The notes below the pieces were generated by a model. That model saw nothing but the letters and a program-made list of their open reading frames with translations, ran no database searches and was not told where the DNA came from. This document shows positions 24,888 through 33,902 of a stretch of DNA of 37,332 nucleotides, piece by piece (position 1 is the first letter of the stretch; every line of letters begins with the position of its first letter). The position numbers and the translations under genes are program-made. The DNA is from an uncultured Saprospiraceae bacterium. GTDB lineage: Bacteria > Bacteroidota > Bacteroidia > Chitinophagales > Saprospiraceae. The stretch is from the NCBI GenBank assembly GCA_937928575.1, contig CALFWW010000197.1:1-37332 (forward strand). Reading direction: 5' to 3'.

Positions 24888-25931
24888 ATGACCAAATACA
24901 GAATCAACAGCCACGGCCACTTACTACCAGATCCAGATCAGATTCCGCAATTCATGAAGGATAAAGAAATCTTTTGGATAGATGAGGATCGGACACATAT
25001 GCGGCAAAAAGGGTGGAGTAGACCAATCACTGATAAAAGCTTTTTTTTGAAGGAAAAGTTAGTGTGGATGGAACGGCACAAGATTAATCATGAAGTAATT
25101 TTAAATCTTTCTCAATTATATTGTAATGGACTTGAAAGGCAATTGACCAAAGATATCATCCGATTCCAAAATGATTTTAATGGACAGACGCAAGCCGAAA
25201 ATAAAAAGAAAATAACAGCAGGATTTGTTGTTCAACCTTTGCACATGGACGATGCACTCAATGAAATCGAACGGTGTGTGACCGATCTCGGTTTGAAGTT
25301 GCTATGTCTACCAACGCATTACTTGAATAAAAAAAATGAGTGGTTGTCAGTAGCCGATAAATCAGTTGAACCGATTTTCCAATTGGCCAATGAATACAAT
25401 TTGGCAGTAGAAATTCATCCTTACGATGGACCTAAAATGATCGGTCTGAAAAATGAATTTTGGCGCTTTCATTTAGTGTGGATGTGTGCGCAGACAGCAG
25501 ATACCTATCACTTCTTTACCTTGTTAGATTTTCCGGATAAATTTCCAAATGTACGGACTGCCTTTGCGCATGGAAATCAATTTGGGCAAGTGAATTTAGG
25601 AAGACGGACACAAGGTTTTGAAGGTCGTCCTGATTTATTTCAAAAGGCAAGTCACCCGACCAAATCGATTGGGATTGAAAATGTTTTTTATGATACACTC
25701 GTACATGATGTGCTGTCGTTGGAAATGTTGGTACGTAGACAAGGTGTTAATCAAGTAATTGCAGGACTAGATGATCCTTATCCACTCGGAGAGATGGAAG
25801 GAATTTGGGGTGGCTATCCTGGAAAAGTAATCGATGATGGCGTGCACAAAGGTGTGATAACAAAAGAAGACCGAGACAATATTTGGGGAAGAAATGTATT
25901 AAGATGGTTGGGGGAGGATAATCTTCCTTAG
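24888..25931 (+). CDS. ACMSD-type amidohydrolase (aminocarboxymuconate-semialdehyde decarboxylase family)
   Basis: 347 residues, cytosolic TIM-barrel metal enzyme. Zinc residues are visible: H9 and H11 in NSHGHLLP, H177 in VEIHPYDGP, H228 in FAHGNQFG and D295 in AGLDDPYPLGE. The last motif closely follows the bacterial ACMSD motif GSDYPFPLGE, and the HPYDGP segment parallels HPWDMMG. ACMSD decarboxylates 2-amino-3-carboxymuconate 6-semialdehyde in the kynurenine and 2-nitrobenzoate routes. No other kynurenine gene is in the window, so the family is secure but the exact substrate is not. It is divergent from the glycan operon and seems to stand alone. Confidence 0.85.
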   Translation: MTKYRINSHGHLLPDPDQIPQFMKDKEIFWIDEDRTHMRQKGWSRPITDKSFFLKEKLVWMERHKINHEVILNLSQLYCNGLERQLTKDIIRFQNDFNGQTQAENKKKITAGFVVQPLHMDDALNEIERCVTDLGLKLLCLPTHYLNKKNEWLSVADKSVEPIFQLANEYNLAVEIHPYDGPKMIGLKNEFWRFHLVWMCAQTADTYHFFTLLDFPDKFPNVRTAFAHGNQFGQVNLGRRTQGFEGRPDLFQKASHPTKSIGIENVFYDTLVHDVLSLEMLVRRQGVNQVIAGLDDPYPLGEMEGIWGGYPGKVIDDGVHKGVITKEDRDNIWGRNVLRWLGEDNLP

Positions 25932-26137
25932 ATAAATAAGCACTGTCTTTTTATTTAGAAATGCGTTGTATGGATGATTATAGTATTGAAAATCAATTAC
26001 TTAGAATTGAATAGTTAGAGTCAGCAACCTGACATATCTTTTTAGGTTGGTTAAAAAAAAGGATTGATTTGAGTTAACTTTAATTAGACGCGGTTATCTA
26101 AGTGCGTCGAAATTTGAACTAACTAAAAAAACCTCAC

Positions 26138-26809
26138 ATGAAAAAGCCAATCTTAACTTCTATCCTAACCGTACTTTTTGTGTTCACATTTATCTCATCA
26201 CATGCGCAAACCTTTGGTGTAAAAGCTGGATATAATTTATCTACTTATAATATTGATCAATCAACTTTGGAATATGGAATGTCAATTCATCAGAAACCTG
26301 GCTTTCATTTAGGGTTGAATTTTGGTTTAGATATAACGAAAAATCTTTCACTAGAATCGTTGTTATCTTTCAATTCAAAAGGAATTAAAACCACCTATGT
26401 AGATCCAAAATTTGATGCAGATAATGAAACGAAGACTAGAATGTATTATTTGGATTTACCAATTGGAGTGAAATATAAATTTCCAATCGGTGATTTGAAT
26501 TTATTTGCAATTGCTGGTGGATATGTAGGCACAGGTTTATTTGGTAAAACAAAGTATAAAGATAATACTCCAGTAGATGAAACCGCTTTACTGCAAGTAG
26601 TAAAAGAATACGAATTACCAATTATCTTTGGTGAAAATACAAATCGGTTAGATTATGGAATGATGTACGGAGTAGGGATTGAATACAAATTAATTTCACT
26701 CAGCTTTCAACATCTAATTGGAATGGCTGATATTCAAAAAGGTAGTGACACTCAGCATCGAATGCTTCAAGTTTCATTAGGTTATACTTTTAGACATCAA
26801 GCGTACTAA
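26138..26809 (+). CDS. Outer-membrane beta-barrel protein (PorT/OmpW-like small barrel)
   Basis: 223 residues with a signal peptide ending at SSHAQ. It is followed by the usual opening TFGVKAGYNLSTY and alternating amphipathic strands, ending in an aromatic/basic strand (LQVSLGYTFRHQAY). This is the common Bacteroidota 'outer membrane beta-barrel' (PF13568-like) family, about eight strands. It sits between the amidohydrolase and tRNA-Cys, has its own terminator and shows no operon partner. No specific function can be assigned. Confidence 0.85.
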   Translation: MKKPILTSILTVLFVFTFISSHAQTFGVKAGYNLSTYNIDQSTLEYGMSIHQKPGFHLGLNFGLDITKNLSLESLLSFNSKGIKTTYVDPKFDADNETKTRMYYLDLPIGVKYKFPIGDLNLFAIAGGYVGTGLFGKTKYKDNTPVDETALLQVVKEYELPIIFGENTNRLDYGMMYGVGIEYKLISLSFQHLIGMADIQKGSDTQHRMLQVSLGYTFRHQAY

Positions 26810-26834
26810 TTACTTTACTGTACAATCCTCATGC

Positions 26835-26874
26835 AAAAAGCTCATCCTGACATGTGTCGAGACGAGCTTTTTTT
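26835..26874 (+). terminator. Rho-independent terminator of the barrel gene
   Basis: Stem AAAAAGCTC (26835-26843) / GAGCTTTTT (26864-26872) with an inner GACA/TGTC stem and a T-run to 26874. It lies 25 nt after the stop and directly beside the tRNA 3' end, so it may act on both strands. Confidence 0.85.
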
Positions 26875-26875
26875 A

Positions 26876-26949
26876 TGGAGGTCGGGATCAGATTCGAACT
26901 GACGTACAAGGTTTTGCAGACCTCTGCCTAGCCACTCGGCCACCCGACC
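26876..26949 (-). tRNA. tRNA-Cys (anticodon GCA), CCA encoded
   Basis: Read on the minus strand: acceptor GGTCGGG pairs with CCCGACC; the D-arm contains GCC...GGC; anticodon stem GAGGT/ACCTT with loop CTGCAAA (anticodon GCA); T-arm GTCAG-TTCGAAT-CTGAT. The discriminator base is U73, as expected for tRNA-Cys, and CCA is encoded at 26878-26876. The cloverleaf is complete, with only G-U wobbles in the anticodon and T stems. Confidence 0.97.
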
Positions 26950-26963
26950 GTTTTTAAGAAGAG

Positions 26964-26971
26964 CAAATATA
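26964..26971 (-). promoter_or_regulatory. Promoter -7 box for tRNA-Cys
   Basis: TATATTTG on the minus strand (26971 to 26964) matches TAnnTTTG and sits 15 nt before the mature tRNA 5' end, giving a leader of only a few bases. No clear TTG was found at the -33 position. Confidence 0.45.
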
Positions 26972-27101
26972 AAGATATTTTTACTTTGATGCTGCTTTCC
27001 TTGCTATTTAAACGAAAAAAATAAGTCTATGTTACTACTTGGTGTAAGAATATCACTATCTTTTGCTTCCCTATAAAAATAGTTAACCAATTAAAACAGA
27101 T

Positions 27102-28751
27102 ATGGCACTAATTTCCTTTTTAGCATTTACATCTTTTGTTGCAATTACTTCATATATATTTACCAGAAATAGCGAGCAAGAGACCGCTGATGGTTATTTT
27201 TTAGGTGGTCGTAGTTTGACTGCTGGAGTTATAGCTGGATCCCTTTTATTGACAAATTTATCTACAGAGCAGATTGTTGGTCTCAATGGTGCAGCATTCT
27301 CAGAAGGAATATTGGTTATGTGTTGGGAAACGTTGGCAGCGATTGCAATGGTTGTAACTGCGTTGTTTTTATTGCCAAGATATCTGCAAGGAGGGATTAC
27401 CACGGTACCACAATTTTTGGAAACTCGTTATGATACCATGACTAAGACCATCGCATCCGTATTATTTTTGTCTGGTTATGTGATCGTGTTTTTACCGATC
27501 GTTTTGTATTCAGGGTCTTTAGCACTAGTGACGATGTTTGATGTGCCTACTATGTTGGGAATATCACATACTGCTGCGATATGGATGTGTGTATGGGGGA
27601 TTGGCTTGATAGGATCTGTTTATGCAATATTTGGAGGATTAAAAGCAGTAGCTGTTTCGGATTCTGTAAATGCAGTTGGATTGTTGATTGGAGGATTATT
27701 GATACCAATATTTGGATTGATGCATATAGGGGATGGTTCGATTACAACAGGATTGAGCAATCTTTACAACAATGCTCCTGAGCGATTCAATGCAATGGGG
27801 AGTCCAACCGCATCGGTTCCATTTTCTACCATCTTTACGGGTATGATGTTGGTGCAATTATTTTATTGGGGAACAAATCAAGCGATTATACAACGAGCTC
27901 TGGCAGCCAAAAATTTGAAGGAAGGTCAAAAGGGATTATTGTTGGCAGCATTTTTTAAAATTTTAGGGCCGTTAATTCTCGTATTACCTGGGATGATTGC
28001 TTTCTATATGTTTGGAAATGAATTAGAGATTGCAGATCAAGCTTATCCGAAATTGGTGAAGACCGTATTACCTGGAGCGATGGTTGGATTTTTTGCTGCT
28101 GTTCTCTTTGGAGCTATTTTAAGTTCTTTCAATAGTGCATTGAATAGTTCGGTGACGTTATTTGGGTTGGATATTTACAAGGAACATTTTAATAAAGATG
28201 CGTCCGATGCGACCGTAGTGAAATACGGGAAAGCATTTGGTGTTTTGTTGGCAATCGGAGCGATGTTTATTGCACCATTTATTGCGAATGCACCAGAAGG
28301 ATTGTTTGGTTATCTTCAGGAAGTAAATGGTTGTTATAGTATTCCGATTTTGACCATTATAGTTGTTGGATATTTGACAAAAAGAGTTCCTGCGATTGCT
28401 GCAAAAATTGGAATTATACTTGGAGCAGTCCTTTATTTTATCAGCCAGTTTATATTAAAACCCAATATGGCTTCAAAAGCAGTGGAGGCAGCAAAAGCTA
28501 CTGGAATTACAGATGCTGCTCAATTAGGAGACATTGAAAAATTGGCGTATCCACATTTCTTACACGTGATGGCTATCTTGTTTGTGATGAATGTAATTAT
28601 CATGTTAGTTATTGGTGTATTGAAACCAAGATCGGAAGATTTTAAATTACCATATACTGAGGAAGTGGATATTACTCCTTACGCTTTGGTGAAACCGATT
28701 GGATTGGTCATTATTATTGTGGTGATTTTGTCTTACGTTTATTTCTCTTAA
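27102..28751 (+). CDS. SSS-family sodium:solute symporter
   Basis: 549 residues, almost entirely hydrophobic, with about 13-14 membrane segments. The N-terminus (ADGYFLGGRSLTAG, then LLTNLSTEQIVGLNGAAF) and the loop LPRYLQGGITTVPQFLETRYD are hallmarks of the SLC5/SSS family. The QLFYWGTNQAIIQRALAAKN and GAILSSFNSALNSSVTLF segments are also typical. The closest known group by pattern is SglT/SGLT-like Na+/sugar carriers, so a sugar or polyol substrate is likely but not proven. It is single, starts after tRNA-Cys and ends at a strong terminator converging with polA. Length is normal. Confidence 0.92.
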   Translation: MALISFLAFTSFVAITSYIFTRNSEQETADGYFLGGRSLTAGVIAGSLLLTNLSTEQIVGLNGAAFSEGILVMCWETLAAIAMVVTALFLLPRYLQGGITTVPQFLETRYDTMTKTIASVLFLSGYVIVFLPIVLYSGSLALVTMFDVPTMLGISHTAAIWMCVWGIGLIGSVYAIFGGLKAVAVSDSVNAVGLLIGGLLIPIFGLMHIGDGSITTGLSNLYNNAPERFNAMGSPTASVPFSTIFTGMMLVQLFYWGTNQAIIQRALAAKNLKEGQKGLLLAAFFKILGPLILVLPGMIAFYMFGNELEIADQAYPKLVKTVLPGAMVGFFAAVLFGAILSSFNSALNSSVTLFGLDIYKEHFNKDASDATVVKYGKAFGVLLAIGAMFIAPFIANAPEGLFGYLQEVNGCYSIPILTIIVVGYLTKRVPAIAAKIGIILGAVLYFISQFILKPNMASKAVEAAKATGITDAAQLGDIEKLAYPHFLHVMAILFVMNVIIMLVIGVLKPRSEDFKLPYTEEVDITPYALVKPIGLVIIIVVILSYVYFS

Positions 28752-28756
28752 ATGAT

Positions 28757-28817
28757 AATTCAAAAAAAGGAATGGGCTACTTGAAATTTTCAAGTAGCCC
28801 ATTCCTTTTTTGAATTA
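28757..28817. terminator. Long bidirectional terminator (symporter / polA)
   Basis: 24-bp perfect arms (28763-28786 and 28788-28811; left arm AAAAAAGGAATGGGC onward, right arm ending GCCCATTCCTTTTTT) with a minimal loop. The stem is prolonged outward by AATTCA/TGAATT. It lies between the convergent stops at 28751 and 28825, with A and T tracts on the correct sides for both strands. Confidence 0.9.
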
Positions 28818-28824
28818 TTTAACC

Positions 28825-31617
28825 CTAATGCGCTTCCAACCAATTATCACCCGTATCCATTCCAACTAAAATTGGAACCTTCAATCCGGGGATCGCATTT
28901 TTCATATTTTCTTCAATGATTGGTTTTAATTTTTTGAGTTCTTTTTTATGAACATCAAATACTAATTCATCATGCACTTGTAAGATCATTTTGGATTTGA
29001 AATTACCTTTCTTCATTTCGTTGTGGATGTTGATCATGGCAATTTTTATCATATCAGCGGCCGTACCTTGAATCGGTGTATTGATTGCAATCCGTTCTGC
29101 CATGCTACGCAACATACCATTACGGGAGTCGATATCTCTTATCTTTCTCTTTCTGCCTAACATAGTAGTTACAAACCCGTGTTCTCTGGCAAATTCTACC
29201 GTTTCATCCATGTATTGTCTCAACCCATGAAATCCTTTAAAATAATCTTCAATCAATGTTTTCGCTTCCGATCTTTTGATGTCCAATTGTTTCGATAAAT
29301 TGGTTGCACCTGCTCCGTAGATAATACTGAAATTAACGGTTTTAGCATTACGTCTCTGATCTGCATTGACTTCATCATAAGGGACATCATAAACTTTAGC
29401 TGCCGTAGCCCGATGAATATCTTGTCCTTTCGTAAACGCTTCCATCATCGTTTCATCTTTACTTAAATCGGCAATCAGGCGCAATTCAATTTGAGAATAA
29501 TCAGCGGCTAATAAAATATGATCTTTATCTCTTGGAATGAATGCCTCTCTTACTTTTCTTCCCTCGGGAGTTTTGATTGGGATGTTTTGCAGATTTGGAT
29601 TGTTGGAACTCAGTCGACCCGTTGCAGCCAATGCTTGATTGAAAGAGCTATGAATTCTTCCTGTCCTAGGATTGACCATTTGAGGAAGTGCATCTACATA
29701 AGTCGATTTTAATTTAGCCAGCCCACGATATTTCAAAATGGTTTTGATGATATCATGATTAGCAGATAATTCCGTTAACTTTTCTTCATCCGTTGAATAC
29801 TGTCCTGTCTTTGTTCTTCTCCAACGATACGGGATTTTAAGTTTATCAAACAATACTTCTCCGACTTGTCGTGGTGATGCGATATTGAATTCGATTCCAG
29901 CATCTTTGTAAATCTTCTTTTCATATTTCTTGATTAGTTTACCCAACTCTTTTGAGTATTCACCCAAAAAATCTGAATCCAATCGAACGCCGTTGTATTC
30001 AATATCCGTTAGTACATGAATTAAAGGTGCCTCAATATCGTTGTAAAGTTTGTCCAACTTTTCAGCCTTCAATTCCTTCTGAATCACTTCCATCAATTGC
30101 CAAGTAACATCCGCATCTTCGCATGCATATTCCTTCACATTCTCCATGGCCGCCTCTCGCATACTCATTTGATTCTTACCTTTCTTTCCGATCAATGCTT
30201 CGATAGAAACAGGTTCGTAATTGAGATAGGATTCGGAGAGGTAGTTGAGATTATGACGTTGTTCTGGTTCCAATAGGTAATGCATCACCATTGTGTCTAT
30301 AAAGAAACCATTGACATCTATATTGTACCATTTCAACACGGTGCAGTCGTACTTGATATTTTGACCGACCATTTTGATTTTTTCATTTTCAAAAATGGAT
30401 TTAAATTCTTGAACCACCTCCATCGCTTCTTCCTGATCTTCAGGAATTGGCACATACCAACCTTCATTCTTTTTGACGGAGAAAGCGATACCGACCAACT
30501 CAGCGCGATTGGCATCCAGTCCAGTTGTTTCCGTATCGAAGCAAATGACCTTCTGTTTAGATAATGTTTTGATCAGCTTTGCTCGTTCCGCTTTGGTTTG
30601 GATTAATTTATAATCATGAGGAGTATTCTGAATATTTTTATCAGCAATAGCGTGTTTATTTGTAGCCTCTTTTTTAACAGCCAATTTGCGAGGTTGATCT
30701 TTTCCGACTACATTCCCAAATAAATCTTTTTGAACTTTTTGTGTTTCGGTTTCTCCTAACAATGTTTTTGCAAGAGTTCTAAATTCTAGTTCCTTGAAGA
30801 GTTCTCCTAATGCATCTTTATTGATTTCTTCAACTTCATATTTTTTAGCATCAAATTGAATAGGGACATTTAATTCAATGGTAGCTAATTTTTTGGAAAG
30901 AATTCCTTGCTCCGCAAATTCAATTACTTTTTCTTTTTGTTTGCCTTTTAATTTATCTGTATTTTCTAAAAGGCCTTCAAGCGATTTATATTCTTTTAAT
31001 AATTTGACGGCAGTCTTGGCACCGATACCTGGGATTCCAGGAATGTTATCGACGGCATCTCCTTGCATTCCTAGGATGTCAATTACTTGATCTACATTTG
31101 CGATGTCCCATTTATCTAACACTTCTTTTACTCCTAAAATCTCAACTGCATTACCGGATCTGGCAGGTTTGTACATGTAGATGTTTTTGGAGACGAGTTG
31201 TGCGTAATCTTTATCGGGTGTTACCATGTACACGGTGAATCCTTCCTTCTCCGCTTGTTTGGCCAACGTACCAATTACATCATCCGCTTCATATCCTTCC
31301 ATCGTCACGATTGGGATATTGAAGCCCTCGATAATTTGACGGATATACGGAATGGCAGTAGTTATATCCTCTGGTTGTGCCTCACGATTTGCCTTGTAGG
31401 GTTCGTACATTTCATGTCTGAAAGTAGGTCCTTTTAAGTCGAATGAAACAGCAATATGAGATGGTTGTTGATTTCTCAAAATGTCCATTAAAAAACGGGT
31501 AAAGCCAGTAATGGCAGAAGTATTGAGCCCTTTTGAGTTGATTAATGGTCGGTTGATAAATGCGTAATGAGCACGATAGACCAATGCATGTCCATCTAGT
31601 AGAAAGAGTTTTTTCAT
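28825..31617 (-). CDS. polA: DNA polymerase I
   Basis: 930 residues from the ATG at 31617 (MKKLFLLDGHALVYRAHYAF). The frame stays open 33 codons further upstream, but those codons lie in a repeat and do not look like PolA, so the later start is chosen. Domains: 5' nuclease (1-~290; EGYEADDVIG, VTPDKDYAQLV, GDAVDNIPGIPGIGAKTA). Then 3'-5' exonuclease (~330-520) with its acidic residues kept (FDTETTG near 361, NIKYDCTVL, YACEDADVTW), so proofreading should work. Then the polymerase domain with motif A AADYSQIELR (~704), O-helix RRNAKTVNFSIIYGAG and motif C QVHDELVFD (~880). Role: Okazaki-fragment processing and repair. It is single and convergent with the symporter gene. Confidence 0.97.
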   Translation of the reverse strand: MKKLFLLDGHALVYRAHYAFINRPLINSKGLNTSAITGFTRFLMDILRNQQPSHIAVSFDLKGPTFRHEMYEPYKANREAQPEDITTAIPYIRQIIEGFNIPIVTMEGYEADDVIGTLAKQAEKEGFTVYMVTPDKDYAQLVSKNIYMYKPARSGNAVEILGVKEVLDKWDIANVDQVIDILGMQGDAVDNIPGIPGIGAKTAVKLLKEYKSLEGLLENTDKLKGKQKEKVIEFAEQGILSKKLATIELNVPIQFDAKKYEVEEINKDALGELFKELEFRTLAKTLLGETETQKVQKDLFGNVVGKDQPRKLAVKKEATNKHAIADKNIQNTPHDYKLIQTKAERAKLIKTLSKQKVICFDTETTGLDANRAELVGIAFSVKKNEGWYVPIPEDQEEAMEVVQEFKSIFENEKIKMVGQNIKYDCTVLKWYNIDVNGFFIDTMVMHYLLEPEQRHNLNYLSESYLNYEPVSIEALIGKKGKNQMSMREAAMENVKEYACEDADVTWQLMEVIQKELKAEKLDKLYNDIEAPLIHVLTDIEYNGVRLDSDFLGEYSKELGKLIKKYEKKIYKDAGIEFNIASPRQVGEVLFDKLKIPYRWRRTKTGQYSTDEEKLTELSANHDIIKTILKYRGLAKLKSTYVDALPQMVNPRTGRIHSSFNQALAATGRLSSNNPNLQNIPIKTPEGRKVREAFIPRDKDHILLAADYSQIELRLIADLSKDETMMEAFTKGQDIHRATAAKVYDVPYDEVNADQRRNAKTVNFSIIYGAGATNLSKQLDIKRSEAKTLIEDYFKGFHGLRQYMDETVEFAREHGFVTTMLGRKRKIRDIDSRNGMLRSMAERIAINTPIQGTAADMIKIAMINIHNEMKKGNFKSKMILQVHDELVFDVHKKELKKLKPIIEENMKNAIPGLKVPILVGMDTGDNWLEAH

Positions 31618-31652
31618 AGGGTTGGAAGATACGGATTTTTGATGAGTTTCTA

Positions 31653-31764
31653 TTTCCGTTGTCCGTTTTCCGTCGGTGAGCTTCGCCACCTTTTCCGTTG
31701 TCCGTTGGCGCGTCAACGGACAACGGAAACGCGAGCGAAGCTATGCGACTGATAACGGATAACG
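31653..31764. repeat. CCGTT-rich palindromic repeat upstream of polA
   Basis: Arms TTTCCGTTGTCCGTTG (31692-31707) and CAACGGACAACGGAAA (31714-31729) are a perfect 16-bp inverted repeat. It is enclosed by GCTTCGC (31680-31686) and GCGAAGC (31735-31741). Extra CCGTTGTCCGTT (31656-31667) and ATAACGGATAACGG (31752-31765) units flank it. It is more G+C-rich than its surroundings and resembles dispersed intergenic repeats. Confidence 0.7.
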
Positions 31765-31768
31765 GAAT

Positions 31769-31800
31769 AAAAAAAGCCCATCCAAATTAATGGACAGGCT
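31769..31800 (-). terminator. Terminator of the DUF3078-like gene
   Basis: On the minus strand, AGCCTGTCCA-TTAATT-TGGATGGGCT forms a stem with two mismatches, followed by a run of seven T. It lies 36 nt after the stop at 31837. Confidence 0.75.
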
Positions 31801-31836
31801 CTATATTTTAGGATGGAATTGCTTCCAAATCTTTTC

Positions 31837-32913
31837 TTACAAAGTATAAGTCAAACCAATTAACCAGTAAGATTGCACTGGGCTAGAAGTAGGAAGCTGT
31901 ACAGTACCAGGAGTAAGTCCTCTGTTTGCATTAATTTGCTCCGCTCTAGTATCTACATTTTCAAAATTGAAATCTTCCAAATCTTGTGCAGTAAACAAGT
32001 TAGTTCCATCAGGTCTTACTTCATTAGCTGCAATCTTAGCAATATTTCCTAAGAATTCAGAGTTTGATCCTCTAAGACCGAATTCAGCACCGATACCGAT
32101 ACCTTTCCATGCTTTGAAACCAAAACCGTTGACCCAAGTCCAGTCAGACTGGTTTGCATCTTTATATGAGTAGAATCCAGAAAGTTTTGAACTCCAGCTT
32201 ACACCGTTAAGAACGTTTAAAGTTCTTGTGTAATCAACCACGTATTTCAATCCTAATGAAGGTTCGAAAATACCATCTGTATCAGAGAATACGATACGGT
32301 AGTTAAGTGGGTGTAATGTTACAATCAAATCTTTGATTGGTAACCAAGTAACACCAACACCGATATCTAAATAACCAGGGTCGTTGAAGTTTTCCAAAAC
32401 GGTTGTTCTGTATTCTGCTAAAGCAGAAGCAGCCAACTTTGGAGTAAATTTGTAACCGAATAAAGAAGTGATGTTTAATGCATCAGCGGTGTTTGTGAAA
32501 CCTAATTCAAGATTTGGATCAACTTCACCAATTACATCATTAAGACCAACATCTTCAATGTTTTTGGTCCAACCTAAGTTTAATTTACCATCATTTCTCC
32601 AGAAATACTTGTCTTCGTTCAAACGAGCAAAACCGTTTAAACCTACTGAGATATTTGCTAGAGAAGAGTTTGGGTTTTCTACGTTGAACCAATCATTGAA
32701 ACCATTGATGTTTGCACCAACAAGTCCAAAAGATCCGAAAGTCCAACCAGGGAATTCCAAAATTTTAGTTTCTAGAGCACCAACTTCACCTTGAAGTGCT
32801 GCAATTTGGTCGTTTTTAGCTGCGATCTGTGCTTTGTATTCTTCCACAGTTTGAGCGTTAGCAGCATTTACAACTACAAGAGCTAGGGCAAGTAGTATTA
32901 AATTTTTAATCAT
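31837..32913 (-). CDS. DUF3078-like outer-membrane protein with short coiled coil
   Basis: 358 residues. The signal peptide ends about NAANAQ21. A short coiled coil follows (TVEEYKAQIAAKNDQIAALQGEV..., ~22-50), then a beta-barrel-like region of alternating strands (GWTFGSFGLVGANINGFNDW, SLFGYKFTPKLAASALAEYRT, IVTLHPLNYRIVF) ending in YWLIGLTYTL. The layout matches Bacteroidota DUF3078 outer-membrane proteins, whose function is unknown. It uses TTC and AAC codons more freely than neighbouring genes, by eye, which would suit high expression. It has its own terminator and a palindrome-bearing upstream region (32967-32992). Confidence 0.78.
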   Translation of the reverse strand: MIKNLILLALALVVVNAANAQTVEEYKAQIAAKNDQIAALQGEVGALETKILEFPGWTFGSFGLVGANINGFNDWFNVENPNSSLANISVGLNGFARLNEDKYFWRNDGKLNLGWTKNIEDVGLNDVIGEVDPNLELGFTNTADALNITSLFGYKFTPKLAASALAEYRTTVLENFNDPGYLDIGVGVTWLPIKDLIVTLHPLNYRIVFSDTDGIFEPSLGLKYVVDYTRTLNVLNGVSWSSKLSGFYSYKDANQSDWTWVNGFGFKAWKGIGIGAEFGLRGSNSEFLGNIAKIAANEVRPDGTNLFTAQDLEDFNFENVDTRAEQINANRGLTPGTVQLPTSSPVQSYWLIGLTYTL

Positions 32914-32966
32914 CGCTAAATGTTTTAAGTTTTTAAAATCAAATTATATTTAATAAAATAGTATTA

Positions 32967-32992
32967 CGTCACTGTTGACGAATGCATGTTCG
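32967..32992. promoter_or_regulatory. Two adjacent operator-like inverted repeats
   Basis: CGTCA-CTGT-TGACG (32967-32980) overlaps CGAA-TGCATG-TTCG (32979-32992), about 55-80 nt upstream of the DUF3078-like start codon. Arms are 4-5 bp, so this is only a suggestion of a regulator site. Confidence 0.25.
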
Positions 32993-33051
32993 TTTGTTAT
33001 CAATTTAGTTAGATGGAGATTATAAGAGTTTAGTTTCGAACGCGAAATTAG

Positions 33052-33861
33052 TTATTTTTCATGTATTACAACTTTTTCGGCCGATAATTTACTTAACGGT
33101 ATAACTACTCTTTTGCTGTCTGATTGAAGTGTTAAACTTGAATTATCCATCTCTACAATGCTTCCAGAAACATCTTCTACTGAAATCGTATCTCCGATAG
33201 CAAATTTTTCCTTTGTATAAAATGAAGCTAAGAAATTAGCCATCATATCTTTTGCAGCAAAACCATATCCTAATGCAAATGCAAGAACCCCACCACCCAA
33301 TATCATTGTTAGATTATTGTTGATAAGAGCTGTATTGATTCCAGCTTGAGCTATGGCACTGATCAAAATAGTAAGGAAAATAAAGTAGAATACAAATGAA
33401 GCAATTAGTTTTGCGGAAGGTATACCCAAACCTGAAAGAGTAGAAAGTACTAAGCCTTTGATGAAGTCTGCAACAATAATACCTACTGCAAGTAGTATTA
33501 GAGCAGAAATTAATTTGGGGATATAGCCCATTATATTACTGACCATTTGAGAAACCTCTGGCATACCCAGAACATCAGTAGATGCAATCAGTGTAACAAG
33601 AATTCCAATGTAATAGATGATCTTGGAAAAAATCTTACTTGGAACAATTTTTATATTCGCCTGATTGACGATATCAATTTCGTTTAACTTTTCTGCAGCA
33701 TCATCAATTTTCATGTTGACCAATAACTTGCGTATGATGCTGGCTAACATTTTGGAGATGATATAACCTACAATGAAGACAAGGATTGCCCCTAAAAAAG
33801 AAGGCAGAAAGTCTTGTGCTCCATCTTTCAATTTCCGTAAAGTCTCCATTAAAGTTTCCAT
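33052..33861 (-). CDS. MscS-type mechanosensitive channel protein (TM-helix repeat)
   Basis: 269 residues with about five membrane segments: FLGAILVFIVGYII at ~19, IIYYIGILVTLIAS, LISALILLAVGIIVADF, LIASFVFYFIFLTILISAI, and the Gly/Ala-rich MILGGGVLAFALGYGFAAKD resembling the MscS pore helix. A small beta domain follows (KFAIGDTISVEDVSGSIVEMDNSS). This matches the PF05552 TM-helix/MscS-like family. It would release solutes or sense membrane tension in the inner membrane. It is third in an operon after the ECF sigma factor and the 96-aa protein, 41 nt behind the latter, which suggests envelope or osmotic stress control. Confidence 0.88.
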   Translation of the reverse strand: METLMETLRKLKDGAQDFLPSFLGAILVFIVGYIISKMLASIIRKLLVNMKIDDAAEKLNEIDIVNQANIKIVPSKIFSKIIYYIGILVTLIASTDVLGMPEVSQMVSNIMGYIPKLISALILLAVGIIVADFIKGLVLSTLSGLGIPSAKLIASFVFYFIFLTILISAIAQAGINTALINNNLTMILGGGVLAFALGYGFAAKDMMANFLASFYTKEKFAIGDTISVEDVSGSIVEMDNSSLTLQSDSKRVVIPLSKLSAEKVVIHEK

Positions 33862-33902
33862 AAGTTGGTTTGCTATATTTTTGGGAGGTTATAAAAACTG
33901 GA

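Noticed and set aside
26010-26050. Possible terminator CAACCT...AGGTTG between the amidohydrolase and barrel genes
   Set aside because: The stem is only 6 bp with a 12-nt-plus loop, and the sequence after it is an A-run rather than a T-run on the plus strand.
31618-31716. 33-codon N-terminal extension of DNA polymerase I
   Set aside because: It is encoded by the CCGTT repeat and is unlike PolA; the family N-terminus begins at the ATG at 31617.
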